The notes under the pieces: model-generated | The model's input: the letters and a program-made list of their open reading frames with translations, nothing else | Databases searched by the model: none | What the model was told of the DNA's origin: nothing | Source: Lampris incognitus | Lineage: Eukaryota > Chordata > Actinopteri > Lampriformes > Lampridae | DNA length: 64,000 nucleotides | NCBI RefSeq assembly: GCF_029633865.1 | Contig: NC_079223.1 | Location: 7,974,190 to 8,038,189, forward strand | Reading direction: 5' to 3' | Shown: positions 1 through 12,578 of the stretch, piece after piece | Position numbering within the stretch: position 1 is the first letter of the stretch | Layout: each line of letters opens with the position of its first letter | Program-made: the position numbers and the translations under genes

Positions 1-1120
1 GTTGAATTGAAATGAAGTGAGTAATGGAAAAAACATAATCCACTTCTAATTGCACTTTTGATTTAAACAGGGTTCATTTGGTTCCTCATGAACATTTTGA
101 GAGATAGTAAAGTAATTAAATGCTCTGTTTGAATTGTGAAGGTTTGTGTTTTTCTGTGTGACTTGAAATGACGTCATAAATATATTGATGTTTCACCTCA
201 CACCTCATACTTCATAGATCGCACACAAGACTTTTTTTTTCTTTTTCTTTTTTTTACTCATTGCAGTTTTATGGGCTAATTATGGCCTCCCCAGCACATG
301 CTAAATTTTGTGAAGCACCAAGAACATCTCTTGCAGGTATACAAGTACGTCTGTATAGCTTTTGTTGAAGAGTAATGTGAGGTACACACCCGGGTGGTGC
401 CGTCGCCGCGGGAGTACATTTTCCACCCACGCGGCTGAGTGGGGACTCGTGAGGAGCGAGCGAGTTCCTTGGGAGCTTGTTTTCATTAGGGACTACAAAG
501 CATCTCCACACCCGCATACGAGTTCTCCATCATCACCGCTGAGCCTTTCACTGCAGATTCAGTAGTCTCCCATTGTGTTACGGAAGAACAGGGGAGCAGA
601 CGGAGGTGTGCTGTAGCCGCTGTCGAGTTTTCTCTGGTCGGCAGTAACGGATTATGTTGTTTCTTAAATGAAAGAGGTCCTTTTTTTCCACTCGAAGCTA
701 TTCGGTGATTTATTTCTCAGGGGACGGAGCGTAGCAAAGCCGTTGCGAGTCGAGAGTTTCGTTCCCACTGTGGCCACTCATGCTGAAGTATCTGAAACTC
801 GTGGTGCTTTGAAAAGCGCTCACCTAATGGCACATGTGCCCGTACAGCAGTGATCGTGGGCTCGTTCGCCTCTGCAGAGGAGACGTTTTACATCAGAAAA
901 AAAAGACCAGAATGTAAAATCCAAAACTGCATGCTTGAACAGAATAATTGAATGAATGCCATTATGCAGTATGAGGCTGAATGGACGGCTGCGGGACAAA
1001 AGGCAAATAAAAAACTACATCCCACAATGTGCATATATTTTCGTGTTGGGTCATACATGTAATGTTGTTTTTGGCTGATTACAGAGACTGTCTGGACGTA
1101 GTGTAAAACCTGGCCTGCAG
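1..1120 (+). other. itga9 intron, upstream end of the window
   Basis: No exon of the preceding propeller blade found. T-rich run at 229-254; otherwise no recognised repeat. Confidence 0.6.
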
Positions 1121-1175
1121 ATGTTTGGCCAGTCAATCTCTGGCAATGTGGACATGGATGGCAATGGATACGCAG
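1121..1175 (+). CDS. itga9: itga9 exon a (FG-GAP repeat start)
   Basis: Starts MFGQSISGNVDMDGNGYA, with the first half of the calcium-binding loop DxDxNxYxD. Acceptor ctgcag, donor gtatt, leaving phase 1. Confidence 0.93.
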
Positions 1176-4100
1176 GTATTACCACCCTACCGAGAATTAA
1201 GGTTACCAGGAAATGATTTGTTAGAAACAGGCATGTTGGGGATCGCCGGTTCAAATCCGCGCGTTACCTTGGTCGGGCGTCCCTACAGACACAATTTGCT
1301 GTGTCTGCGGGTGGGAAGCCAGACGTGGGCGTGTGTCCTGGTCGCTGCAGTAGCGCCTCCTCTGGTCTTTCAGGGCGCCTGTTCGGGGGGGAGGGGGAAC
1401 TGGGGGGAATAGCGTGATCCTCCCACGCGCTACGCCCCCCCCCCCCAGCGAAACTTCTCACTGTCAGGTGAAAAGAAGCGGCTGGCGACTCCACCTGTAT
1501 CGGAGGAGGCATGTGGTAGTCTGCAGCCCTCCCTGGATCGGCAGAGGGGGTGGAGCAGCAACCGGGATGACTCGGAAGAGTGGGGTAATTGAACGGGTAC
1601 GGTTGGGAAGAAAAAAGGGGGGGGCAAAAAAATGTTTGGTTTGCAAATGAACACATCGAAGATGAAGCAAATAATATTTATCCTTATTCTGTCATAGGGT
1701 AGACAGCCTGGTGATACAGACCCGTCTTGTTTACTGCATTCAGACTCGGCAGACTTAATAAGCAACAAGTGGGGCTCCGATGTTAAGGACCTCGGTGCAT
1801 TGTTTATGTATTGCAGGTGCTTCATGCAGTGTCAGGCATACTAACAGTTTTACTTCTTTTTGTAATTCCTGTGTTAATATAATGTTTTCTACCATTCTGA
1901 CGTGCATGCTCTCATTGCAGACCTCACCATTGGGGCATTCATGTCTGATAGCGTAGTGATGCTGAGGTGAGTAACGATGGACAGGTTTGTATGGGCCGAG
2001 ACTGTCAGTATAAACTGTACATACTACCTGTTTCCTCAGAAAAGATGTTCTAATACCCGGTCTCTCCCGCACTGCCTCCCTGTGTGGGTTTGGTGCGGCT
2101 CTAGGTCCAGGCCTGTCATTACTGTGGATGTGTCCATCATCCTGCCTCTGTCCATCAACATCTCTGTACCTCAGTGCCACGAGGGCCCGCAGAACCTGAA
2201 CTGCTTCAATGTCACTGTCTGCATGCGGTTCCGTGGAAAACAGCTGCCGGGACATATAGGTGAGCACAACTGCGACAACAGAAAATCTTTTTTTTCCCCC
2301 CTTTTTCTCCCCAATTTTACCTGGCCAATTACCCCACTCTTCTGAGCCGTCCCCACTCGCTGCTCCACCCGCTCTGCCGATCCGGGGAGGGCTGCAGACT
2401 ACCACATGCCTCCTCCGATACATGTGGTGTCACCAGCCGCTTCTTTTCACCTGACAGTGAGGAGTTTCACCAGGGGGAGGATCACACTATTCCCCCCAGT
2501 TCCCCCTCCCCCCTGAAAAGCCACCCTGACTGACCAGAGGAGGCGCTAGTGCAGCAACCAGGACACATACCCACATCCAGCTTCCCGTCCACAGACATGG
2601 CCAATTGTGTCTGTAGGGACGCATGACCAAACCGGAGGCACACGGGGATTCGAACCGGCGATCCCCGTGTTGATATGCAACAGAATAGACCACCACGCCA
2701 CCCGGACACCCCAGAAAATCTCTTAAAAGCTCGTCAAACTTGAGAATTCTGTAAATATAATCACACCATTTACTCCAGATTTGGAGACTGTCTGTATGGT
2801 TAGCTTTAGGCCACCAGGCTGACTATAGGTGCGTTTTGCCCATGGTTACCTTTCGGCCTGCGCGTGCTGTCTGGCCCGTGGGTGTGGTTCCTGTCGAGTG
2901 TCGGGTTGTGGTCCTACGCCTGTGTTTGGGTGTGTCTCTCTGCCACCCCCAGGGGAGCAGGAGGTACCAGACTGCTGTTACATAATGAGCACATCCTGCC
3001 CAGCAAGAATAGAGCCTCTCTGTTTGGCTATGTGGCAAACACCGTGGAAAGTGCTTCACCTCATGGTTCGGAGACTCCCATAATAAAACCTCCCTTCGCC
3101 TCCATTGGAGTGAGGTCATGGCTTTCCCTCTGTTGGACGCAACAAACAGAAGGCTTTGGTCTGACTGGGGTGCGTTTGCCACCCCTCCCACTGTTTTTAC
3201 CAGTATGACACCCACTTGAAGTAATTACTACAGACTGAGGCCCGATTCATTCAGAGGATTTGGATTTAAAGTGGCCAGAGGCCGTTGTACAGTCTGCTCG
3301 GAAATATTTGTGAAGTTTGACCCTCAAGCTTGATACCTTAATTCAGAATAGATTTAAGGTAGTTTCTTGACACCACTAATACTTGAGTTGGAACCAAAGG
3401 GAATGTTGTTACCGCAAACTTTTCTTCCACAGTAAAACTTTTGCTGGAACATTGGTTTCCTTTATTTATTTATAAGTTCCAGTTTTTTCCACCTTAAGCT
3501 GTTGTGATGCCAGAGTGAAAAGGCTGCTTTTACAAATAAGATCAATGTCTCTCTGCAGCCATTTGACTATAACTTTTCCTAGAAGAAGAGTTGGCCTCAC
3601 AATTCCAGCCTGTCTGTAACCGTGTCTGTATATCTTTGCTGGCTCGTGTCTGTGAGTTGCCTTGTTGACTTTCTTTGCAGGTTGATTGTGGTTCTTGCGG
3701 TGTGCTTTGGGATAAAGCTAGAACACCCGGTTGATTTAGTTTGCTGGTAGAACCCATTGCATGCAAGAGAAAAATATACCTGCTGCTATTACTACATTAA
3801 TGTGCATTTTAGGTGCAACGCGTTTTGTCATGCACGATTATTCTTTGCAAAATTACCCCAAAATCAGATGGAACTGACAACGATTCTTCATTCTTGCAGA
3901 GCCCAGAAGAAATGGTTGTCATTAAATCTGACTAACTGAGATTAGGTTGACCAAACACTAAGAAAAATGGGCGGGTTGCCCTTATTACTCCCATTTACAT
4001 GACAGTGGATAATTAATATTTGGTTATTGTGTGTGGGAGTTGGCAGAAACCCCAAACCCTGCATTCTTCCGTTGGTTCGTGGGATACTCCTTGGCCAAAA

Positions 4101-6868
4101 AAAGCATTGACTAACATTCAAAAAATACAGATTTGGCATGGTGGCTCAAAGGTTAGTGCTGTTGCCTCACAGCTAGAAAGGTCCTGGGTTTGAACCCCGG
4201 GGTTGTCCAACCTTGGGGGTCATCCCAGTTCGTCCTCTGTGTGGAGTTTGCATGTTCTCCCCGTGTCTGCGGTGGGGTTTCTCTGGGTACTCCAGTTTCC
4301 CCCACCATCAAAAAGACATCCACGTTAGGGTTAGTGCTCCTGCCTGTGCCCCTGACCGAGGCATGGCAAGACGAGGTGGAGTTGGTCCCTGGACGCTGCA
4401 CGGCGACTGCCCACTGCTCCTAGCTACACAGCTAGGATGGGTTAAATCCAGAGCATAATTTCCCTACGGGGATTAATAAAGTATATCAAAATGTAAAAAA
4501 AAAAATCAAATTACTTCTTAGCAGTGTCCAACACTGATGTGCCAGTAAAGGAAGTAAGCCCGCCAGGTGATTGTTGGTCAACAGTTCCCGTAACAGCATG
4601 CCTTTTTGTTTTCTCAGAGCTGCTGTATAACCTGACAGCTGACGTGGATAAGAGACAGAAGAGCCAGCCTTCCCGGGTCTACTTCCCGCAGAATGGAGCC
4701 CAGATAAGCCTCCTGAGCCGGCAGCTCAGCCTGGATATCAACAGAGAGGAGTGCCAGCGTTACACTGCCTATGTTAAGGTAAGTCCCCCTCCAGCTGAGG
4801 GAAAAGTCTGTCTTTCTGCTGTGTGTGGGTGTGTGTGTAGCTGTGTGTATTCGTGTGTGTGTGTGAGCGTACATGTGTTGTCCATGTGCCACTGTGTGGT
4901 CTTGTCCTCAGCCGATCTCTTGAGTTGCCTTCTCATGACCCGAAGTTCATTTCACCCCTACCGCATTTCTCCATGGTACATGTTGTTCTTTGCAGTGGTT
5001 CTTGGGGGGGGGGGGGTGTTCTGCTTTTTTATTGACACATCAAAGTTTAACGCTGAAGTCGTTTTGGGCAAATATTTTGGACATTTCGGACATCCAAAAG
5101 TGAAGTTGAGACCAAAAAGAAAAAGGTGGTCGCACAGGTTTACAGTGCTGTAAAAGTATTGACAGCTGTAACTGAACACTGGTTTTTCACTTTGTGGCAG
5201 CCTCGCAGGCATCATGGTGGAAAGCTATTTGAGTCACCCTGCTGGTTAGGGCAAATGTAGCAGTCAGGTGCTTGATGGTTCGTGAAACCATGTTACACTG
5301 GGGGAGAGTGTGTTACTAACCTCAAGTGTGTCCCTGCAGAAACTGACAGAAGCAGGAAACAGAGTCCTCTTTGTCGCTACATAGCCACTCTTTTGTGTTT
5401 GGTGGGGATTTAGCCATGTAGTCACAAAGTGGGTCCACGTCCCGAGGGCACCATCCGTGCCTCACCTCTTTTAATACAGAGGCCCACACAAGGCCCGTAA
5501 AATTCACTGGCATTCTTAACTGGGAGCTGCAGGCACTTTCACCATGGGAGGCTGGGCTGTGGAAGTGAAAGGGGGCGTCCTCGCCACGCCGGCCTCTCTT
5601 TCTTCCCCTGTATGGACTGGAATCAGTGGATTTTTACACAGAGCTGTTGTGGCCATAAGCCCCCTTCATCCATCTTAATGCACACCTCAGAATTATTAAG
5701 CATACCCAATGAAACCTGACGTGTGTTAATCCCATCTCCACAATCCAAGATTGGGTCATTTCGCCCAGCTAAATTCACTACTGGATCTAAATATTTCACA
5801 TTTCATCTTCCCTTCACATATTTTCATTACAGTGCACATTAACAGCTGCCCAATGACTGCTGGGATAGGCTCCAGCATCCCACAACCCTAAGTAGGATAA
5901 GTGGCTTGGATAATGGATGGGTGGATGGATGGATGGATGGATGGACGGACATTAACAGCAGGAGAAGTCATGTTAATTGTGTTTCTGCAAAAGGCAAATC
6001 TGAATTATGAGACATTTCATCACTGGATCGAAACTCCTGTGAGTTTCTCAGTGGGAAAGCCAAGTACTGCTTCCCTGTCTCGTCTAGCTGCCATGAATCT
6101 GTGACATCTCTCTGGCTGTGCTTTTAATATAGCAGAAATAAACGCACTTGACTTTAAATAATACTGTGAGAGCCATCCATCAGACCAGGGATACTTGCTA
6201 CTCTGGAGCCAAACTTGCACTTTGCAGTTGACTTTCTGGTAGTTCAGCTACTCGGTGCAGCTGCAGCTTGACTGTGTTTTATGATGTGAGTGAAAGTGTT
6301 ACTACACACATATAAAGCATTTCATATCTACACCATCATCATTTTTTTTTGGCCCCCCCCCCATTTTTTTTTCTTTCTCCCCAACTGTAATTCGCCAATC
6401 ACCCCACTCTTCCGAGCCATCCCAGTCTCCGCTCCACCCCCTCTGCCGATCCGGGGAGGGCTGCAGACTACCACATGCCTCCTCCGATACATGTGGAGTC
6501 GCCCGCCGCTTCTTTTCACCTGACTGAGGAGTTTTGCCAGGGGGACGTAGCGCGTGGGAGGATCACGCTATTCCCTCCAGTTCCCCCTCCCCCCCAGAGA
6601 CGTGCCCTGACTGACCAAAGGAGGCGCTAGTGCAGCGACCAGGACACATACCCTCCCGCAGACATGGCCAATTGTGTCTGTAGGGACTCACGACCAAGCC
6701 GGAGGTAACAGGGGGATTCGAACCGGCAATCCCTGTGTTGGTAGGCAATGGATAGGATGCCCTTCATATATACAGCATCTTTTGACGTGAATCATTTTAC
6801 ATTTCTGGTCTAGAGTTGAATTTGAATGGGCTGATTTGAGGTCCGAAGTGAGCTTGATATGATTGGTA

Positions 6869-6933
<65 letters not shown>

Positions 6934-9900
6934 TGTACAGCCTGGTCCTGTAGGCATAATCAGTTGGCTTGACATGATATATTTTACTCTGCTGAGCATG
7001 AGGATTAGTGTCAATCTGTGTGGCCGTGATGTCCACCTTTAAAAAAAAACGTGATAAAAGGCCCACCAGGACTGGAGAGACCTAACAAGCCATCATTGTG
7101 CCAGGATAAGTGACCAGACTGTTTTCATCCTGAATGGCCGAAGATTTGCGTGATTGAGGAAAAGTAAAGGGGACAGAGATTATGGCCCATCTCGATAATG
7201 GCCTGCCGCCGGCTCTTGGGGTTTATCATCATATTTGTTTGTGTTTAACCTTGCAGGAGAGCTGGCGAATCACCATAATCAGAGGTGATCTGGCTCCACG
7301 GCGGGAGAGGGTCTAGTCTGTTTGGCCAATCTCATCGTTTATCTTGCTCATGTGTCTGCCCACATAAGCCAGTCCTCCCGCTCCCCCCGAAGAGGTATGC
7401 TAATGGAAACCAGCTGGTGCCCGAAATGAATCCTCGGGGGAAGCCTGCACCCCCACCCTTGTCCCCAGCTAAAACACATGGTGAAAGCACAGGGTAGAGA
7501 CTAGTGTCACAGCAGGATGCTGGGCTGGGTGTTGTGTCAACGGGAACTCCACGCCGGCGCTGGCTGATGGGAAAACGCGTGCGTCTGAGTCGGCGGCTCC
7601 AACCCTGACGCATGAGCTTCTTTTTGGAAACGGTCCATGAACGATTCTAAGTCACTCTCACATTTGTGACTTATTGTACGCCGCTCATTCGCCAAATCCT
7701 GCTCGTCATGAAGGCATTTTCAAAGACCTTTGACAACAGCAAAACTTCGCTGCGCACAATTAATGTTTTATTGGTTTCACGTCATGTGAATGGATCGATG
7801 TGATTAGAGAGGACTCTGAAGTCAGGTAAAGCTGTTGTGGGACTTCAGTGATTCCCATTGTATTACACAACACAAGTATAAAGTCACATGTTAGACAGAG
7901 CAGCGAGTACAGAAGTTAACAGTTCAGTCTCAACAACTCAAAAAAATTTTTTCCAAGAAATTCCTCCTGAAATTATGCAAGGCTTTCATGTTGATCATTT
8001 TAAACATGTTTTCCTTGGCAGGGACTATGGAACAGCATACCAGGCTGCCAGATGGTCTTTTGTTTGGTTATTTTTAGCAAAATAAACGACACACAGCCTT
8101 TTACTACGTTTCACCTCACATTTAGGGAGGGAAAACTGTTCTTAACACTGATCATGGTTGAGTGATTGAGGTTCAAATGACCAGAAGTGCAGTACATCAG
8201 ATGGGAATGGAGAATGTAATGGAGAAAAACACCCTATTTTATGCTTGGTCTTTATTTGGGTATATTATATTCACTTATGGCCGTTCAATTTGCCCAACTT
8301 AATCTTTTCATTTGTAGTTTTGCAGCTTTAACGTGCCAGATGGCCACTTGGCGAGAATGAGCTTTGGAGGGTTGTGTCTCCACAGACCTCCCCGATTCTA
8401 CTTGGGTAGTGCTGTCAAGGACGGATCTGAAATAGTGGAAATATGTGAGGTTTTGGCAGATTACATTTGTATGCACATATATTCCATTTCATTTCCATAC
8501 TGTGCTATACACGTGCCATGCTTTTACGATATCTGCCACAAGATCTGAATAAATGAGGATCCTGTTAGTTAGCCTGTAGGAGTACTGAGTCAAAAGTGAG
8601 TCACTGAAGAAACCATGAATCTTCAGTTCAAAGGTGAGTCACTGAAGAAACCATGAATCTTTAGTTCAAAGGTGAGTCACTGTGGAAACCATTAATCTTC
8701 AGTTCAAAAGTGAGTCTCTGAAGAAACCATGAATCTTCGGTTCATGAAGATCATCTTCATGAACTGAAGATGATGAAAATGGTTCCTGAAGTTCATGAAC
8801 CATATTCCCACATGAAGCTTACGCTTCTGATGTGGGGAGATGGCGGCACAGTTTCTCATTTGCAGCAGCCTGACCCAGTACCGGTGTGGGAAGATGGCAG
8901 CACGAAATCACATTTGCGGTGGCCTCATCCAGTACCGTCCATACAGTGTCTTTGTCCACGTCTGCGTCTAAGTTTCTCTTAGTTTGATGGCTGGCAGAGC
9001 TGGCACTGGATCGGCTGGGAGAGCTTGGTCTGCTGCGTCCAGTGGGCCCAGGGACCATGGCCCTGCCTGGAGCTGTGCCGGAAGAGGTAACACAGAGGGT
9101 GGTCTGACAAGATGCGGAAGCGGGGCAGACTAAGCTAACTGGTAGCCCATGCAGACCAGCAGTTCCGATAACACCGAGGGCAGTCTGACGGCGGCCTCGC
9201 CTGGCGTCAACTGTGTTTTTGGTGTCGTCGTGTGGAGTGCGGTGAGGTGCGTCGAAGGTGTCTGGCTGGGGGAGCTGGCGCTGGATCGGCTGAGTGAGCT
9301 TGGTCTGCTGTGTCCTGTGGGTCCAAGGACCACGGCCCTGACCGGAGCTGCACCCGAAGAGGAAACACCGAGGGCAGTCTGACAGGATGCGGAAGCAGGG
9401 CAGGCTAAGCTAACTGCTAGCCCAATGCAGGCCGACAGTTCCGACAGTCATCCTGGCTGGTGTTCGTTCTCCTGGACAGTGATTTTATTTTTGTTTAGTT
9501 TGGATATATGTGTTAGTTTGGATATATGTGTTAGTTTGGATGTGTGTTGTAGTTTTTGGATATGTGTTCTTGTCTTTGTGTTGCACTGCTGTGGGCTGGG
9601 GGAAACAATATTTCGTTTCATTTCGTGTGTGCAAGTGCATGAAATGAAATGACAAATAAAGTGTGCCTGAATACACTTCAGATTTATGTAGAGTAAAGCC
9701 CAGCCAACTAAAACACACTGATTTGGTTTTGTAATTGATAGGTTAGCTTGTAAGTGCATATTGTTATATGGATGATTTGGCACAAAGGAGATGTTGAGTT
9801 CGAGGACCTCACTGTCTGTAGCTGTATACAACAGCAGGTGTATGTTGACATTACCAGGTGATTAATGTCTTACTACCGACCCGTGGTTTATTCATTATTC

Positions 9901-12535
9901 ATCACTTAGATGATCCCTTTTGAGTCATAACATCTTTTAGTGTTCTCTTGACGTTGAGGCAGTGCACAGCTTTGTAAACGGGCCATTTTTATTTTCAGTG
10001 TTGCTTCTTCACATGTACAAAACTGCTTCTAAATTATTTCGGTGATCACACGAGATGGCATGTTTACAGCCGTGACCATTTATCTCTCGTCATATATGGG
10101 TTTACAGTTCAACGGTGTCATCGCAGCTTAGTGCACGTGCGCCTTGAAATCACGCCAAGGGCTAGTGCCATCTGTGGTCATGAATGGTATCTGTAGATTC
10201 ATCACAGTCTCTGAGGAGGAACTAAATCAGGCGGCCTGTAACAGTTGTCTGTTTAATTTAGCTCCTAAAGTAGACTCCATATGGTGTCCCCTCATCTCTG
10301 GCCTATATTCCACTTGGTGTGTGCCCTAGATCTGATGTACCCATGACAACACCCTAGCACCGCAAGGGTATTTAAAGATCCAACCTACCCTTTTCTGATA
10401 GCTGCTGCTTTTACCACAGCACCTCCAGGATGGGCATCAGTCCACCGAAGCCAGACGCAGAAAGGCCGCCTCCCGTCTCATATGACTGATAGGAGCAAGC
10501 TGCAGGAGGTGAGGGGCCTGCGGGCTTGAATGACCCGAACAGAGTAGCCTTTATTTTCACCCGAGCTCTTCAGAGGGAAAAGATGAAGTGGCTGTGATAA
10601 ATAAAGCTGCAGAAGGAGCACATTTGCCTTTCCCTGTGGTCATAATGTGTGCCGTGATGACCGGATGCAGATGAGAAAGTTATTCCCACAATGGATTGAT
10701 CACTCCCTTGTTTTATTTAGCAACGCTTCGGCCGCTATGGTCTTCTTATTCCAGTGTGCAGACGACGTCCTCACCTGCTTTACATTGTTTTCTATCGTAG
10801 CTGCTCTGCTTATGTTTGGGATTTGCCCTCGGTTCTTTTTTTTTTTTTTTGCTCCACGTTGCCTGAATGAACAGAGACACGATTGTGAATGAATGAATTC
10901 AGGGTGCTCTTGATGAAGGGGTGTGCCAATGTGTTGCTACAATGGTAAATGTCCATGTGTCCTGGAAAAAACTGGAAATTCATAGAGTCGTGTTCAGTTA
11001 CAGACACCTGGAACACGATAAACCCGATCGAATGTCCTTGAAATATTATTTAAGTCATGAAAAATTATAAAGTTAGGTTATTAAATCCTTTTTTTAGGGG
11101 GGGGATTTTTCTCCTTTTTCTCCGCACTTGTACTTGTCCAATTATCCTATTTTCTGAGCCGTCCCGGTCACTGCTGCACCCCCTCTGCCGATCCAGGGAG
11201 GGCTGCAGACTACCACATGCCTCCTCCCATACATGTGGCGTCGCCAGCCGCTTCTTTTCACCTGACAGTGAGGAGTTTCGCCAGGGGGACGTAGCGCGTG
11301 GGAGGATCACGCTATTCCCCCCAGTCCCCCCGAACAGGCGGCCTGACCGACCAGAGGAGGCGCTAGTGCAGCGACCAGGATACACACCCACATCCAGCTT
11401 CCCACCTGCAGACACGGCCAATTGTGTCTGTAGGGACGCCCGACCAAGCCGGAGGTAACACGGGGATTTGAACCAGCGATCCCCGTGTTGGTAGGCAACG
11501 GAACAGACCGCTACGCTACACGGATGCCCTAAATCCTGTTTTTACCCGCTGAGATTGCATATTTGTATTCTAGTCTTCAGCTGAGATTGCACATTTCAGC
11601 TGTGTTTTTAGCTGCTGAGGTAACACATCAGTGCTTGAAGTGGGGATGTTGTGTTCGGTGGCCAGCTAGAAGATACACACTGCATTTAGAGACTGTTTAG
11701 GCTTCCATGGCAAAAGTCATGGAAAATATCTTTGCAAAGTCCTGGAAAATTATTTCTTAAAGAGAGTGGGAATCCTGGTGGGTTGTTGATATGCAGCAAA
11801 CGTCATCAAGTACAAATCCCTGTCCAGCTGGACAAAATGAGGCTGATGTGGGGTTGTGAGGGATCAAACCAGATCCCTCTGCAGAGTTTTCCCTGACGCC
11901 AGATGAACCATACTGACTCTGAGATTGGCCATTGACTGTCCAGTGACCTCAGTGTTTGCAAATGGGTTTTTTTTTTTGCAGCACGCTTAAACATGCCTTA
12001 TTTCCATATGGATCTGGCTGGAGTGGACACAATAATCACTGCAAGAATGACTGGATAAACACAGGCAAACATTTGAAAGTCAGCCTGTCACAGTTTTCTA
12101 TGACTGACTTGAACCACCTGATGCGGTCCTGGACCACGACTGGGTTAAAACAAACACCCCCAAAAACTGTTTAAAAACCCTTTATGACCGAGGTCTGGGC
12201 TCTGCAAGAAGACACAGGACAACACAAGACAGTCCAACAGCTGTTTCCTGCGTCCCAGAGAGACCCCCGAGTAATCCGGAGCCCCAGAGGCTCGGCGACG
12301 GCACGTGGACAGACGAGGAGGCTGGCTGCCATACTGCCCGCTTTGTTTGCCCCTTTAAAAGTTATACAGCAATGCACAATTCCCTCGATACCCTTCCGCT
12401 TGGTTTCATTTACTCCAGGCCAAGAAAGCCGATACGATGAAAGTACATACCAGGAAGGTAATCATATACAGCTGCCTCCTATTACACACGCTAGAAACCC
12501 GAGCAGCTATTAATAAAGAAACGGACAGAGAAAAA

Positions 12536-12578
<43 letters not shown>

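Noticed and set aside
1229..1300. tRNA-like segments with B boxes at many loci
   Set aside because: They are SINE heads; no complete cloverleaf with a matching acceptor stem was found, so no tRNA gene is called.
4524..5153. 209-codon ORF across itga9 exon d
   Set aside because: Only 4618-4778 is exon; the ORF runs through the acceptor and past a clear gtaagt donor into TG-rich intron.
8592..8743. Possible CRISPR-like array of 38-bp repeats
   Set aside because: Units are directly adjacent with no spacers; it is a minisatellite in a vertebrate intron.
11057..11458. ORFs of 60-160 codons with recurring GRAADYHMPPPIHV or RHVVVCSPPRIG peptides, also at 16448, 18337, 19400, 25515, 31381 and others
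   Set aside because: They are translations of the SINE family in different frames, not genes.
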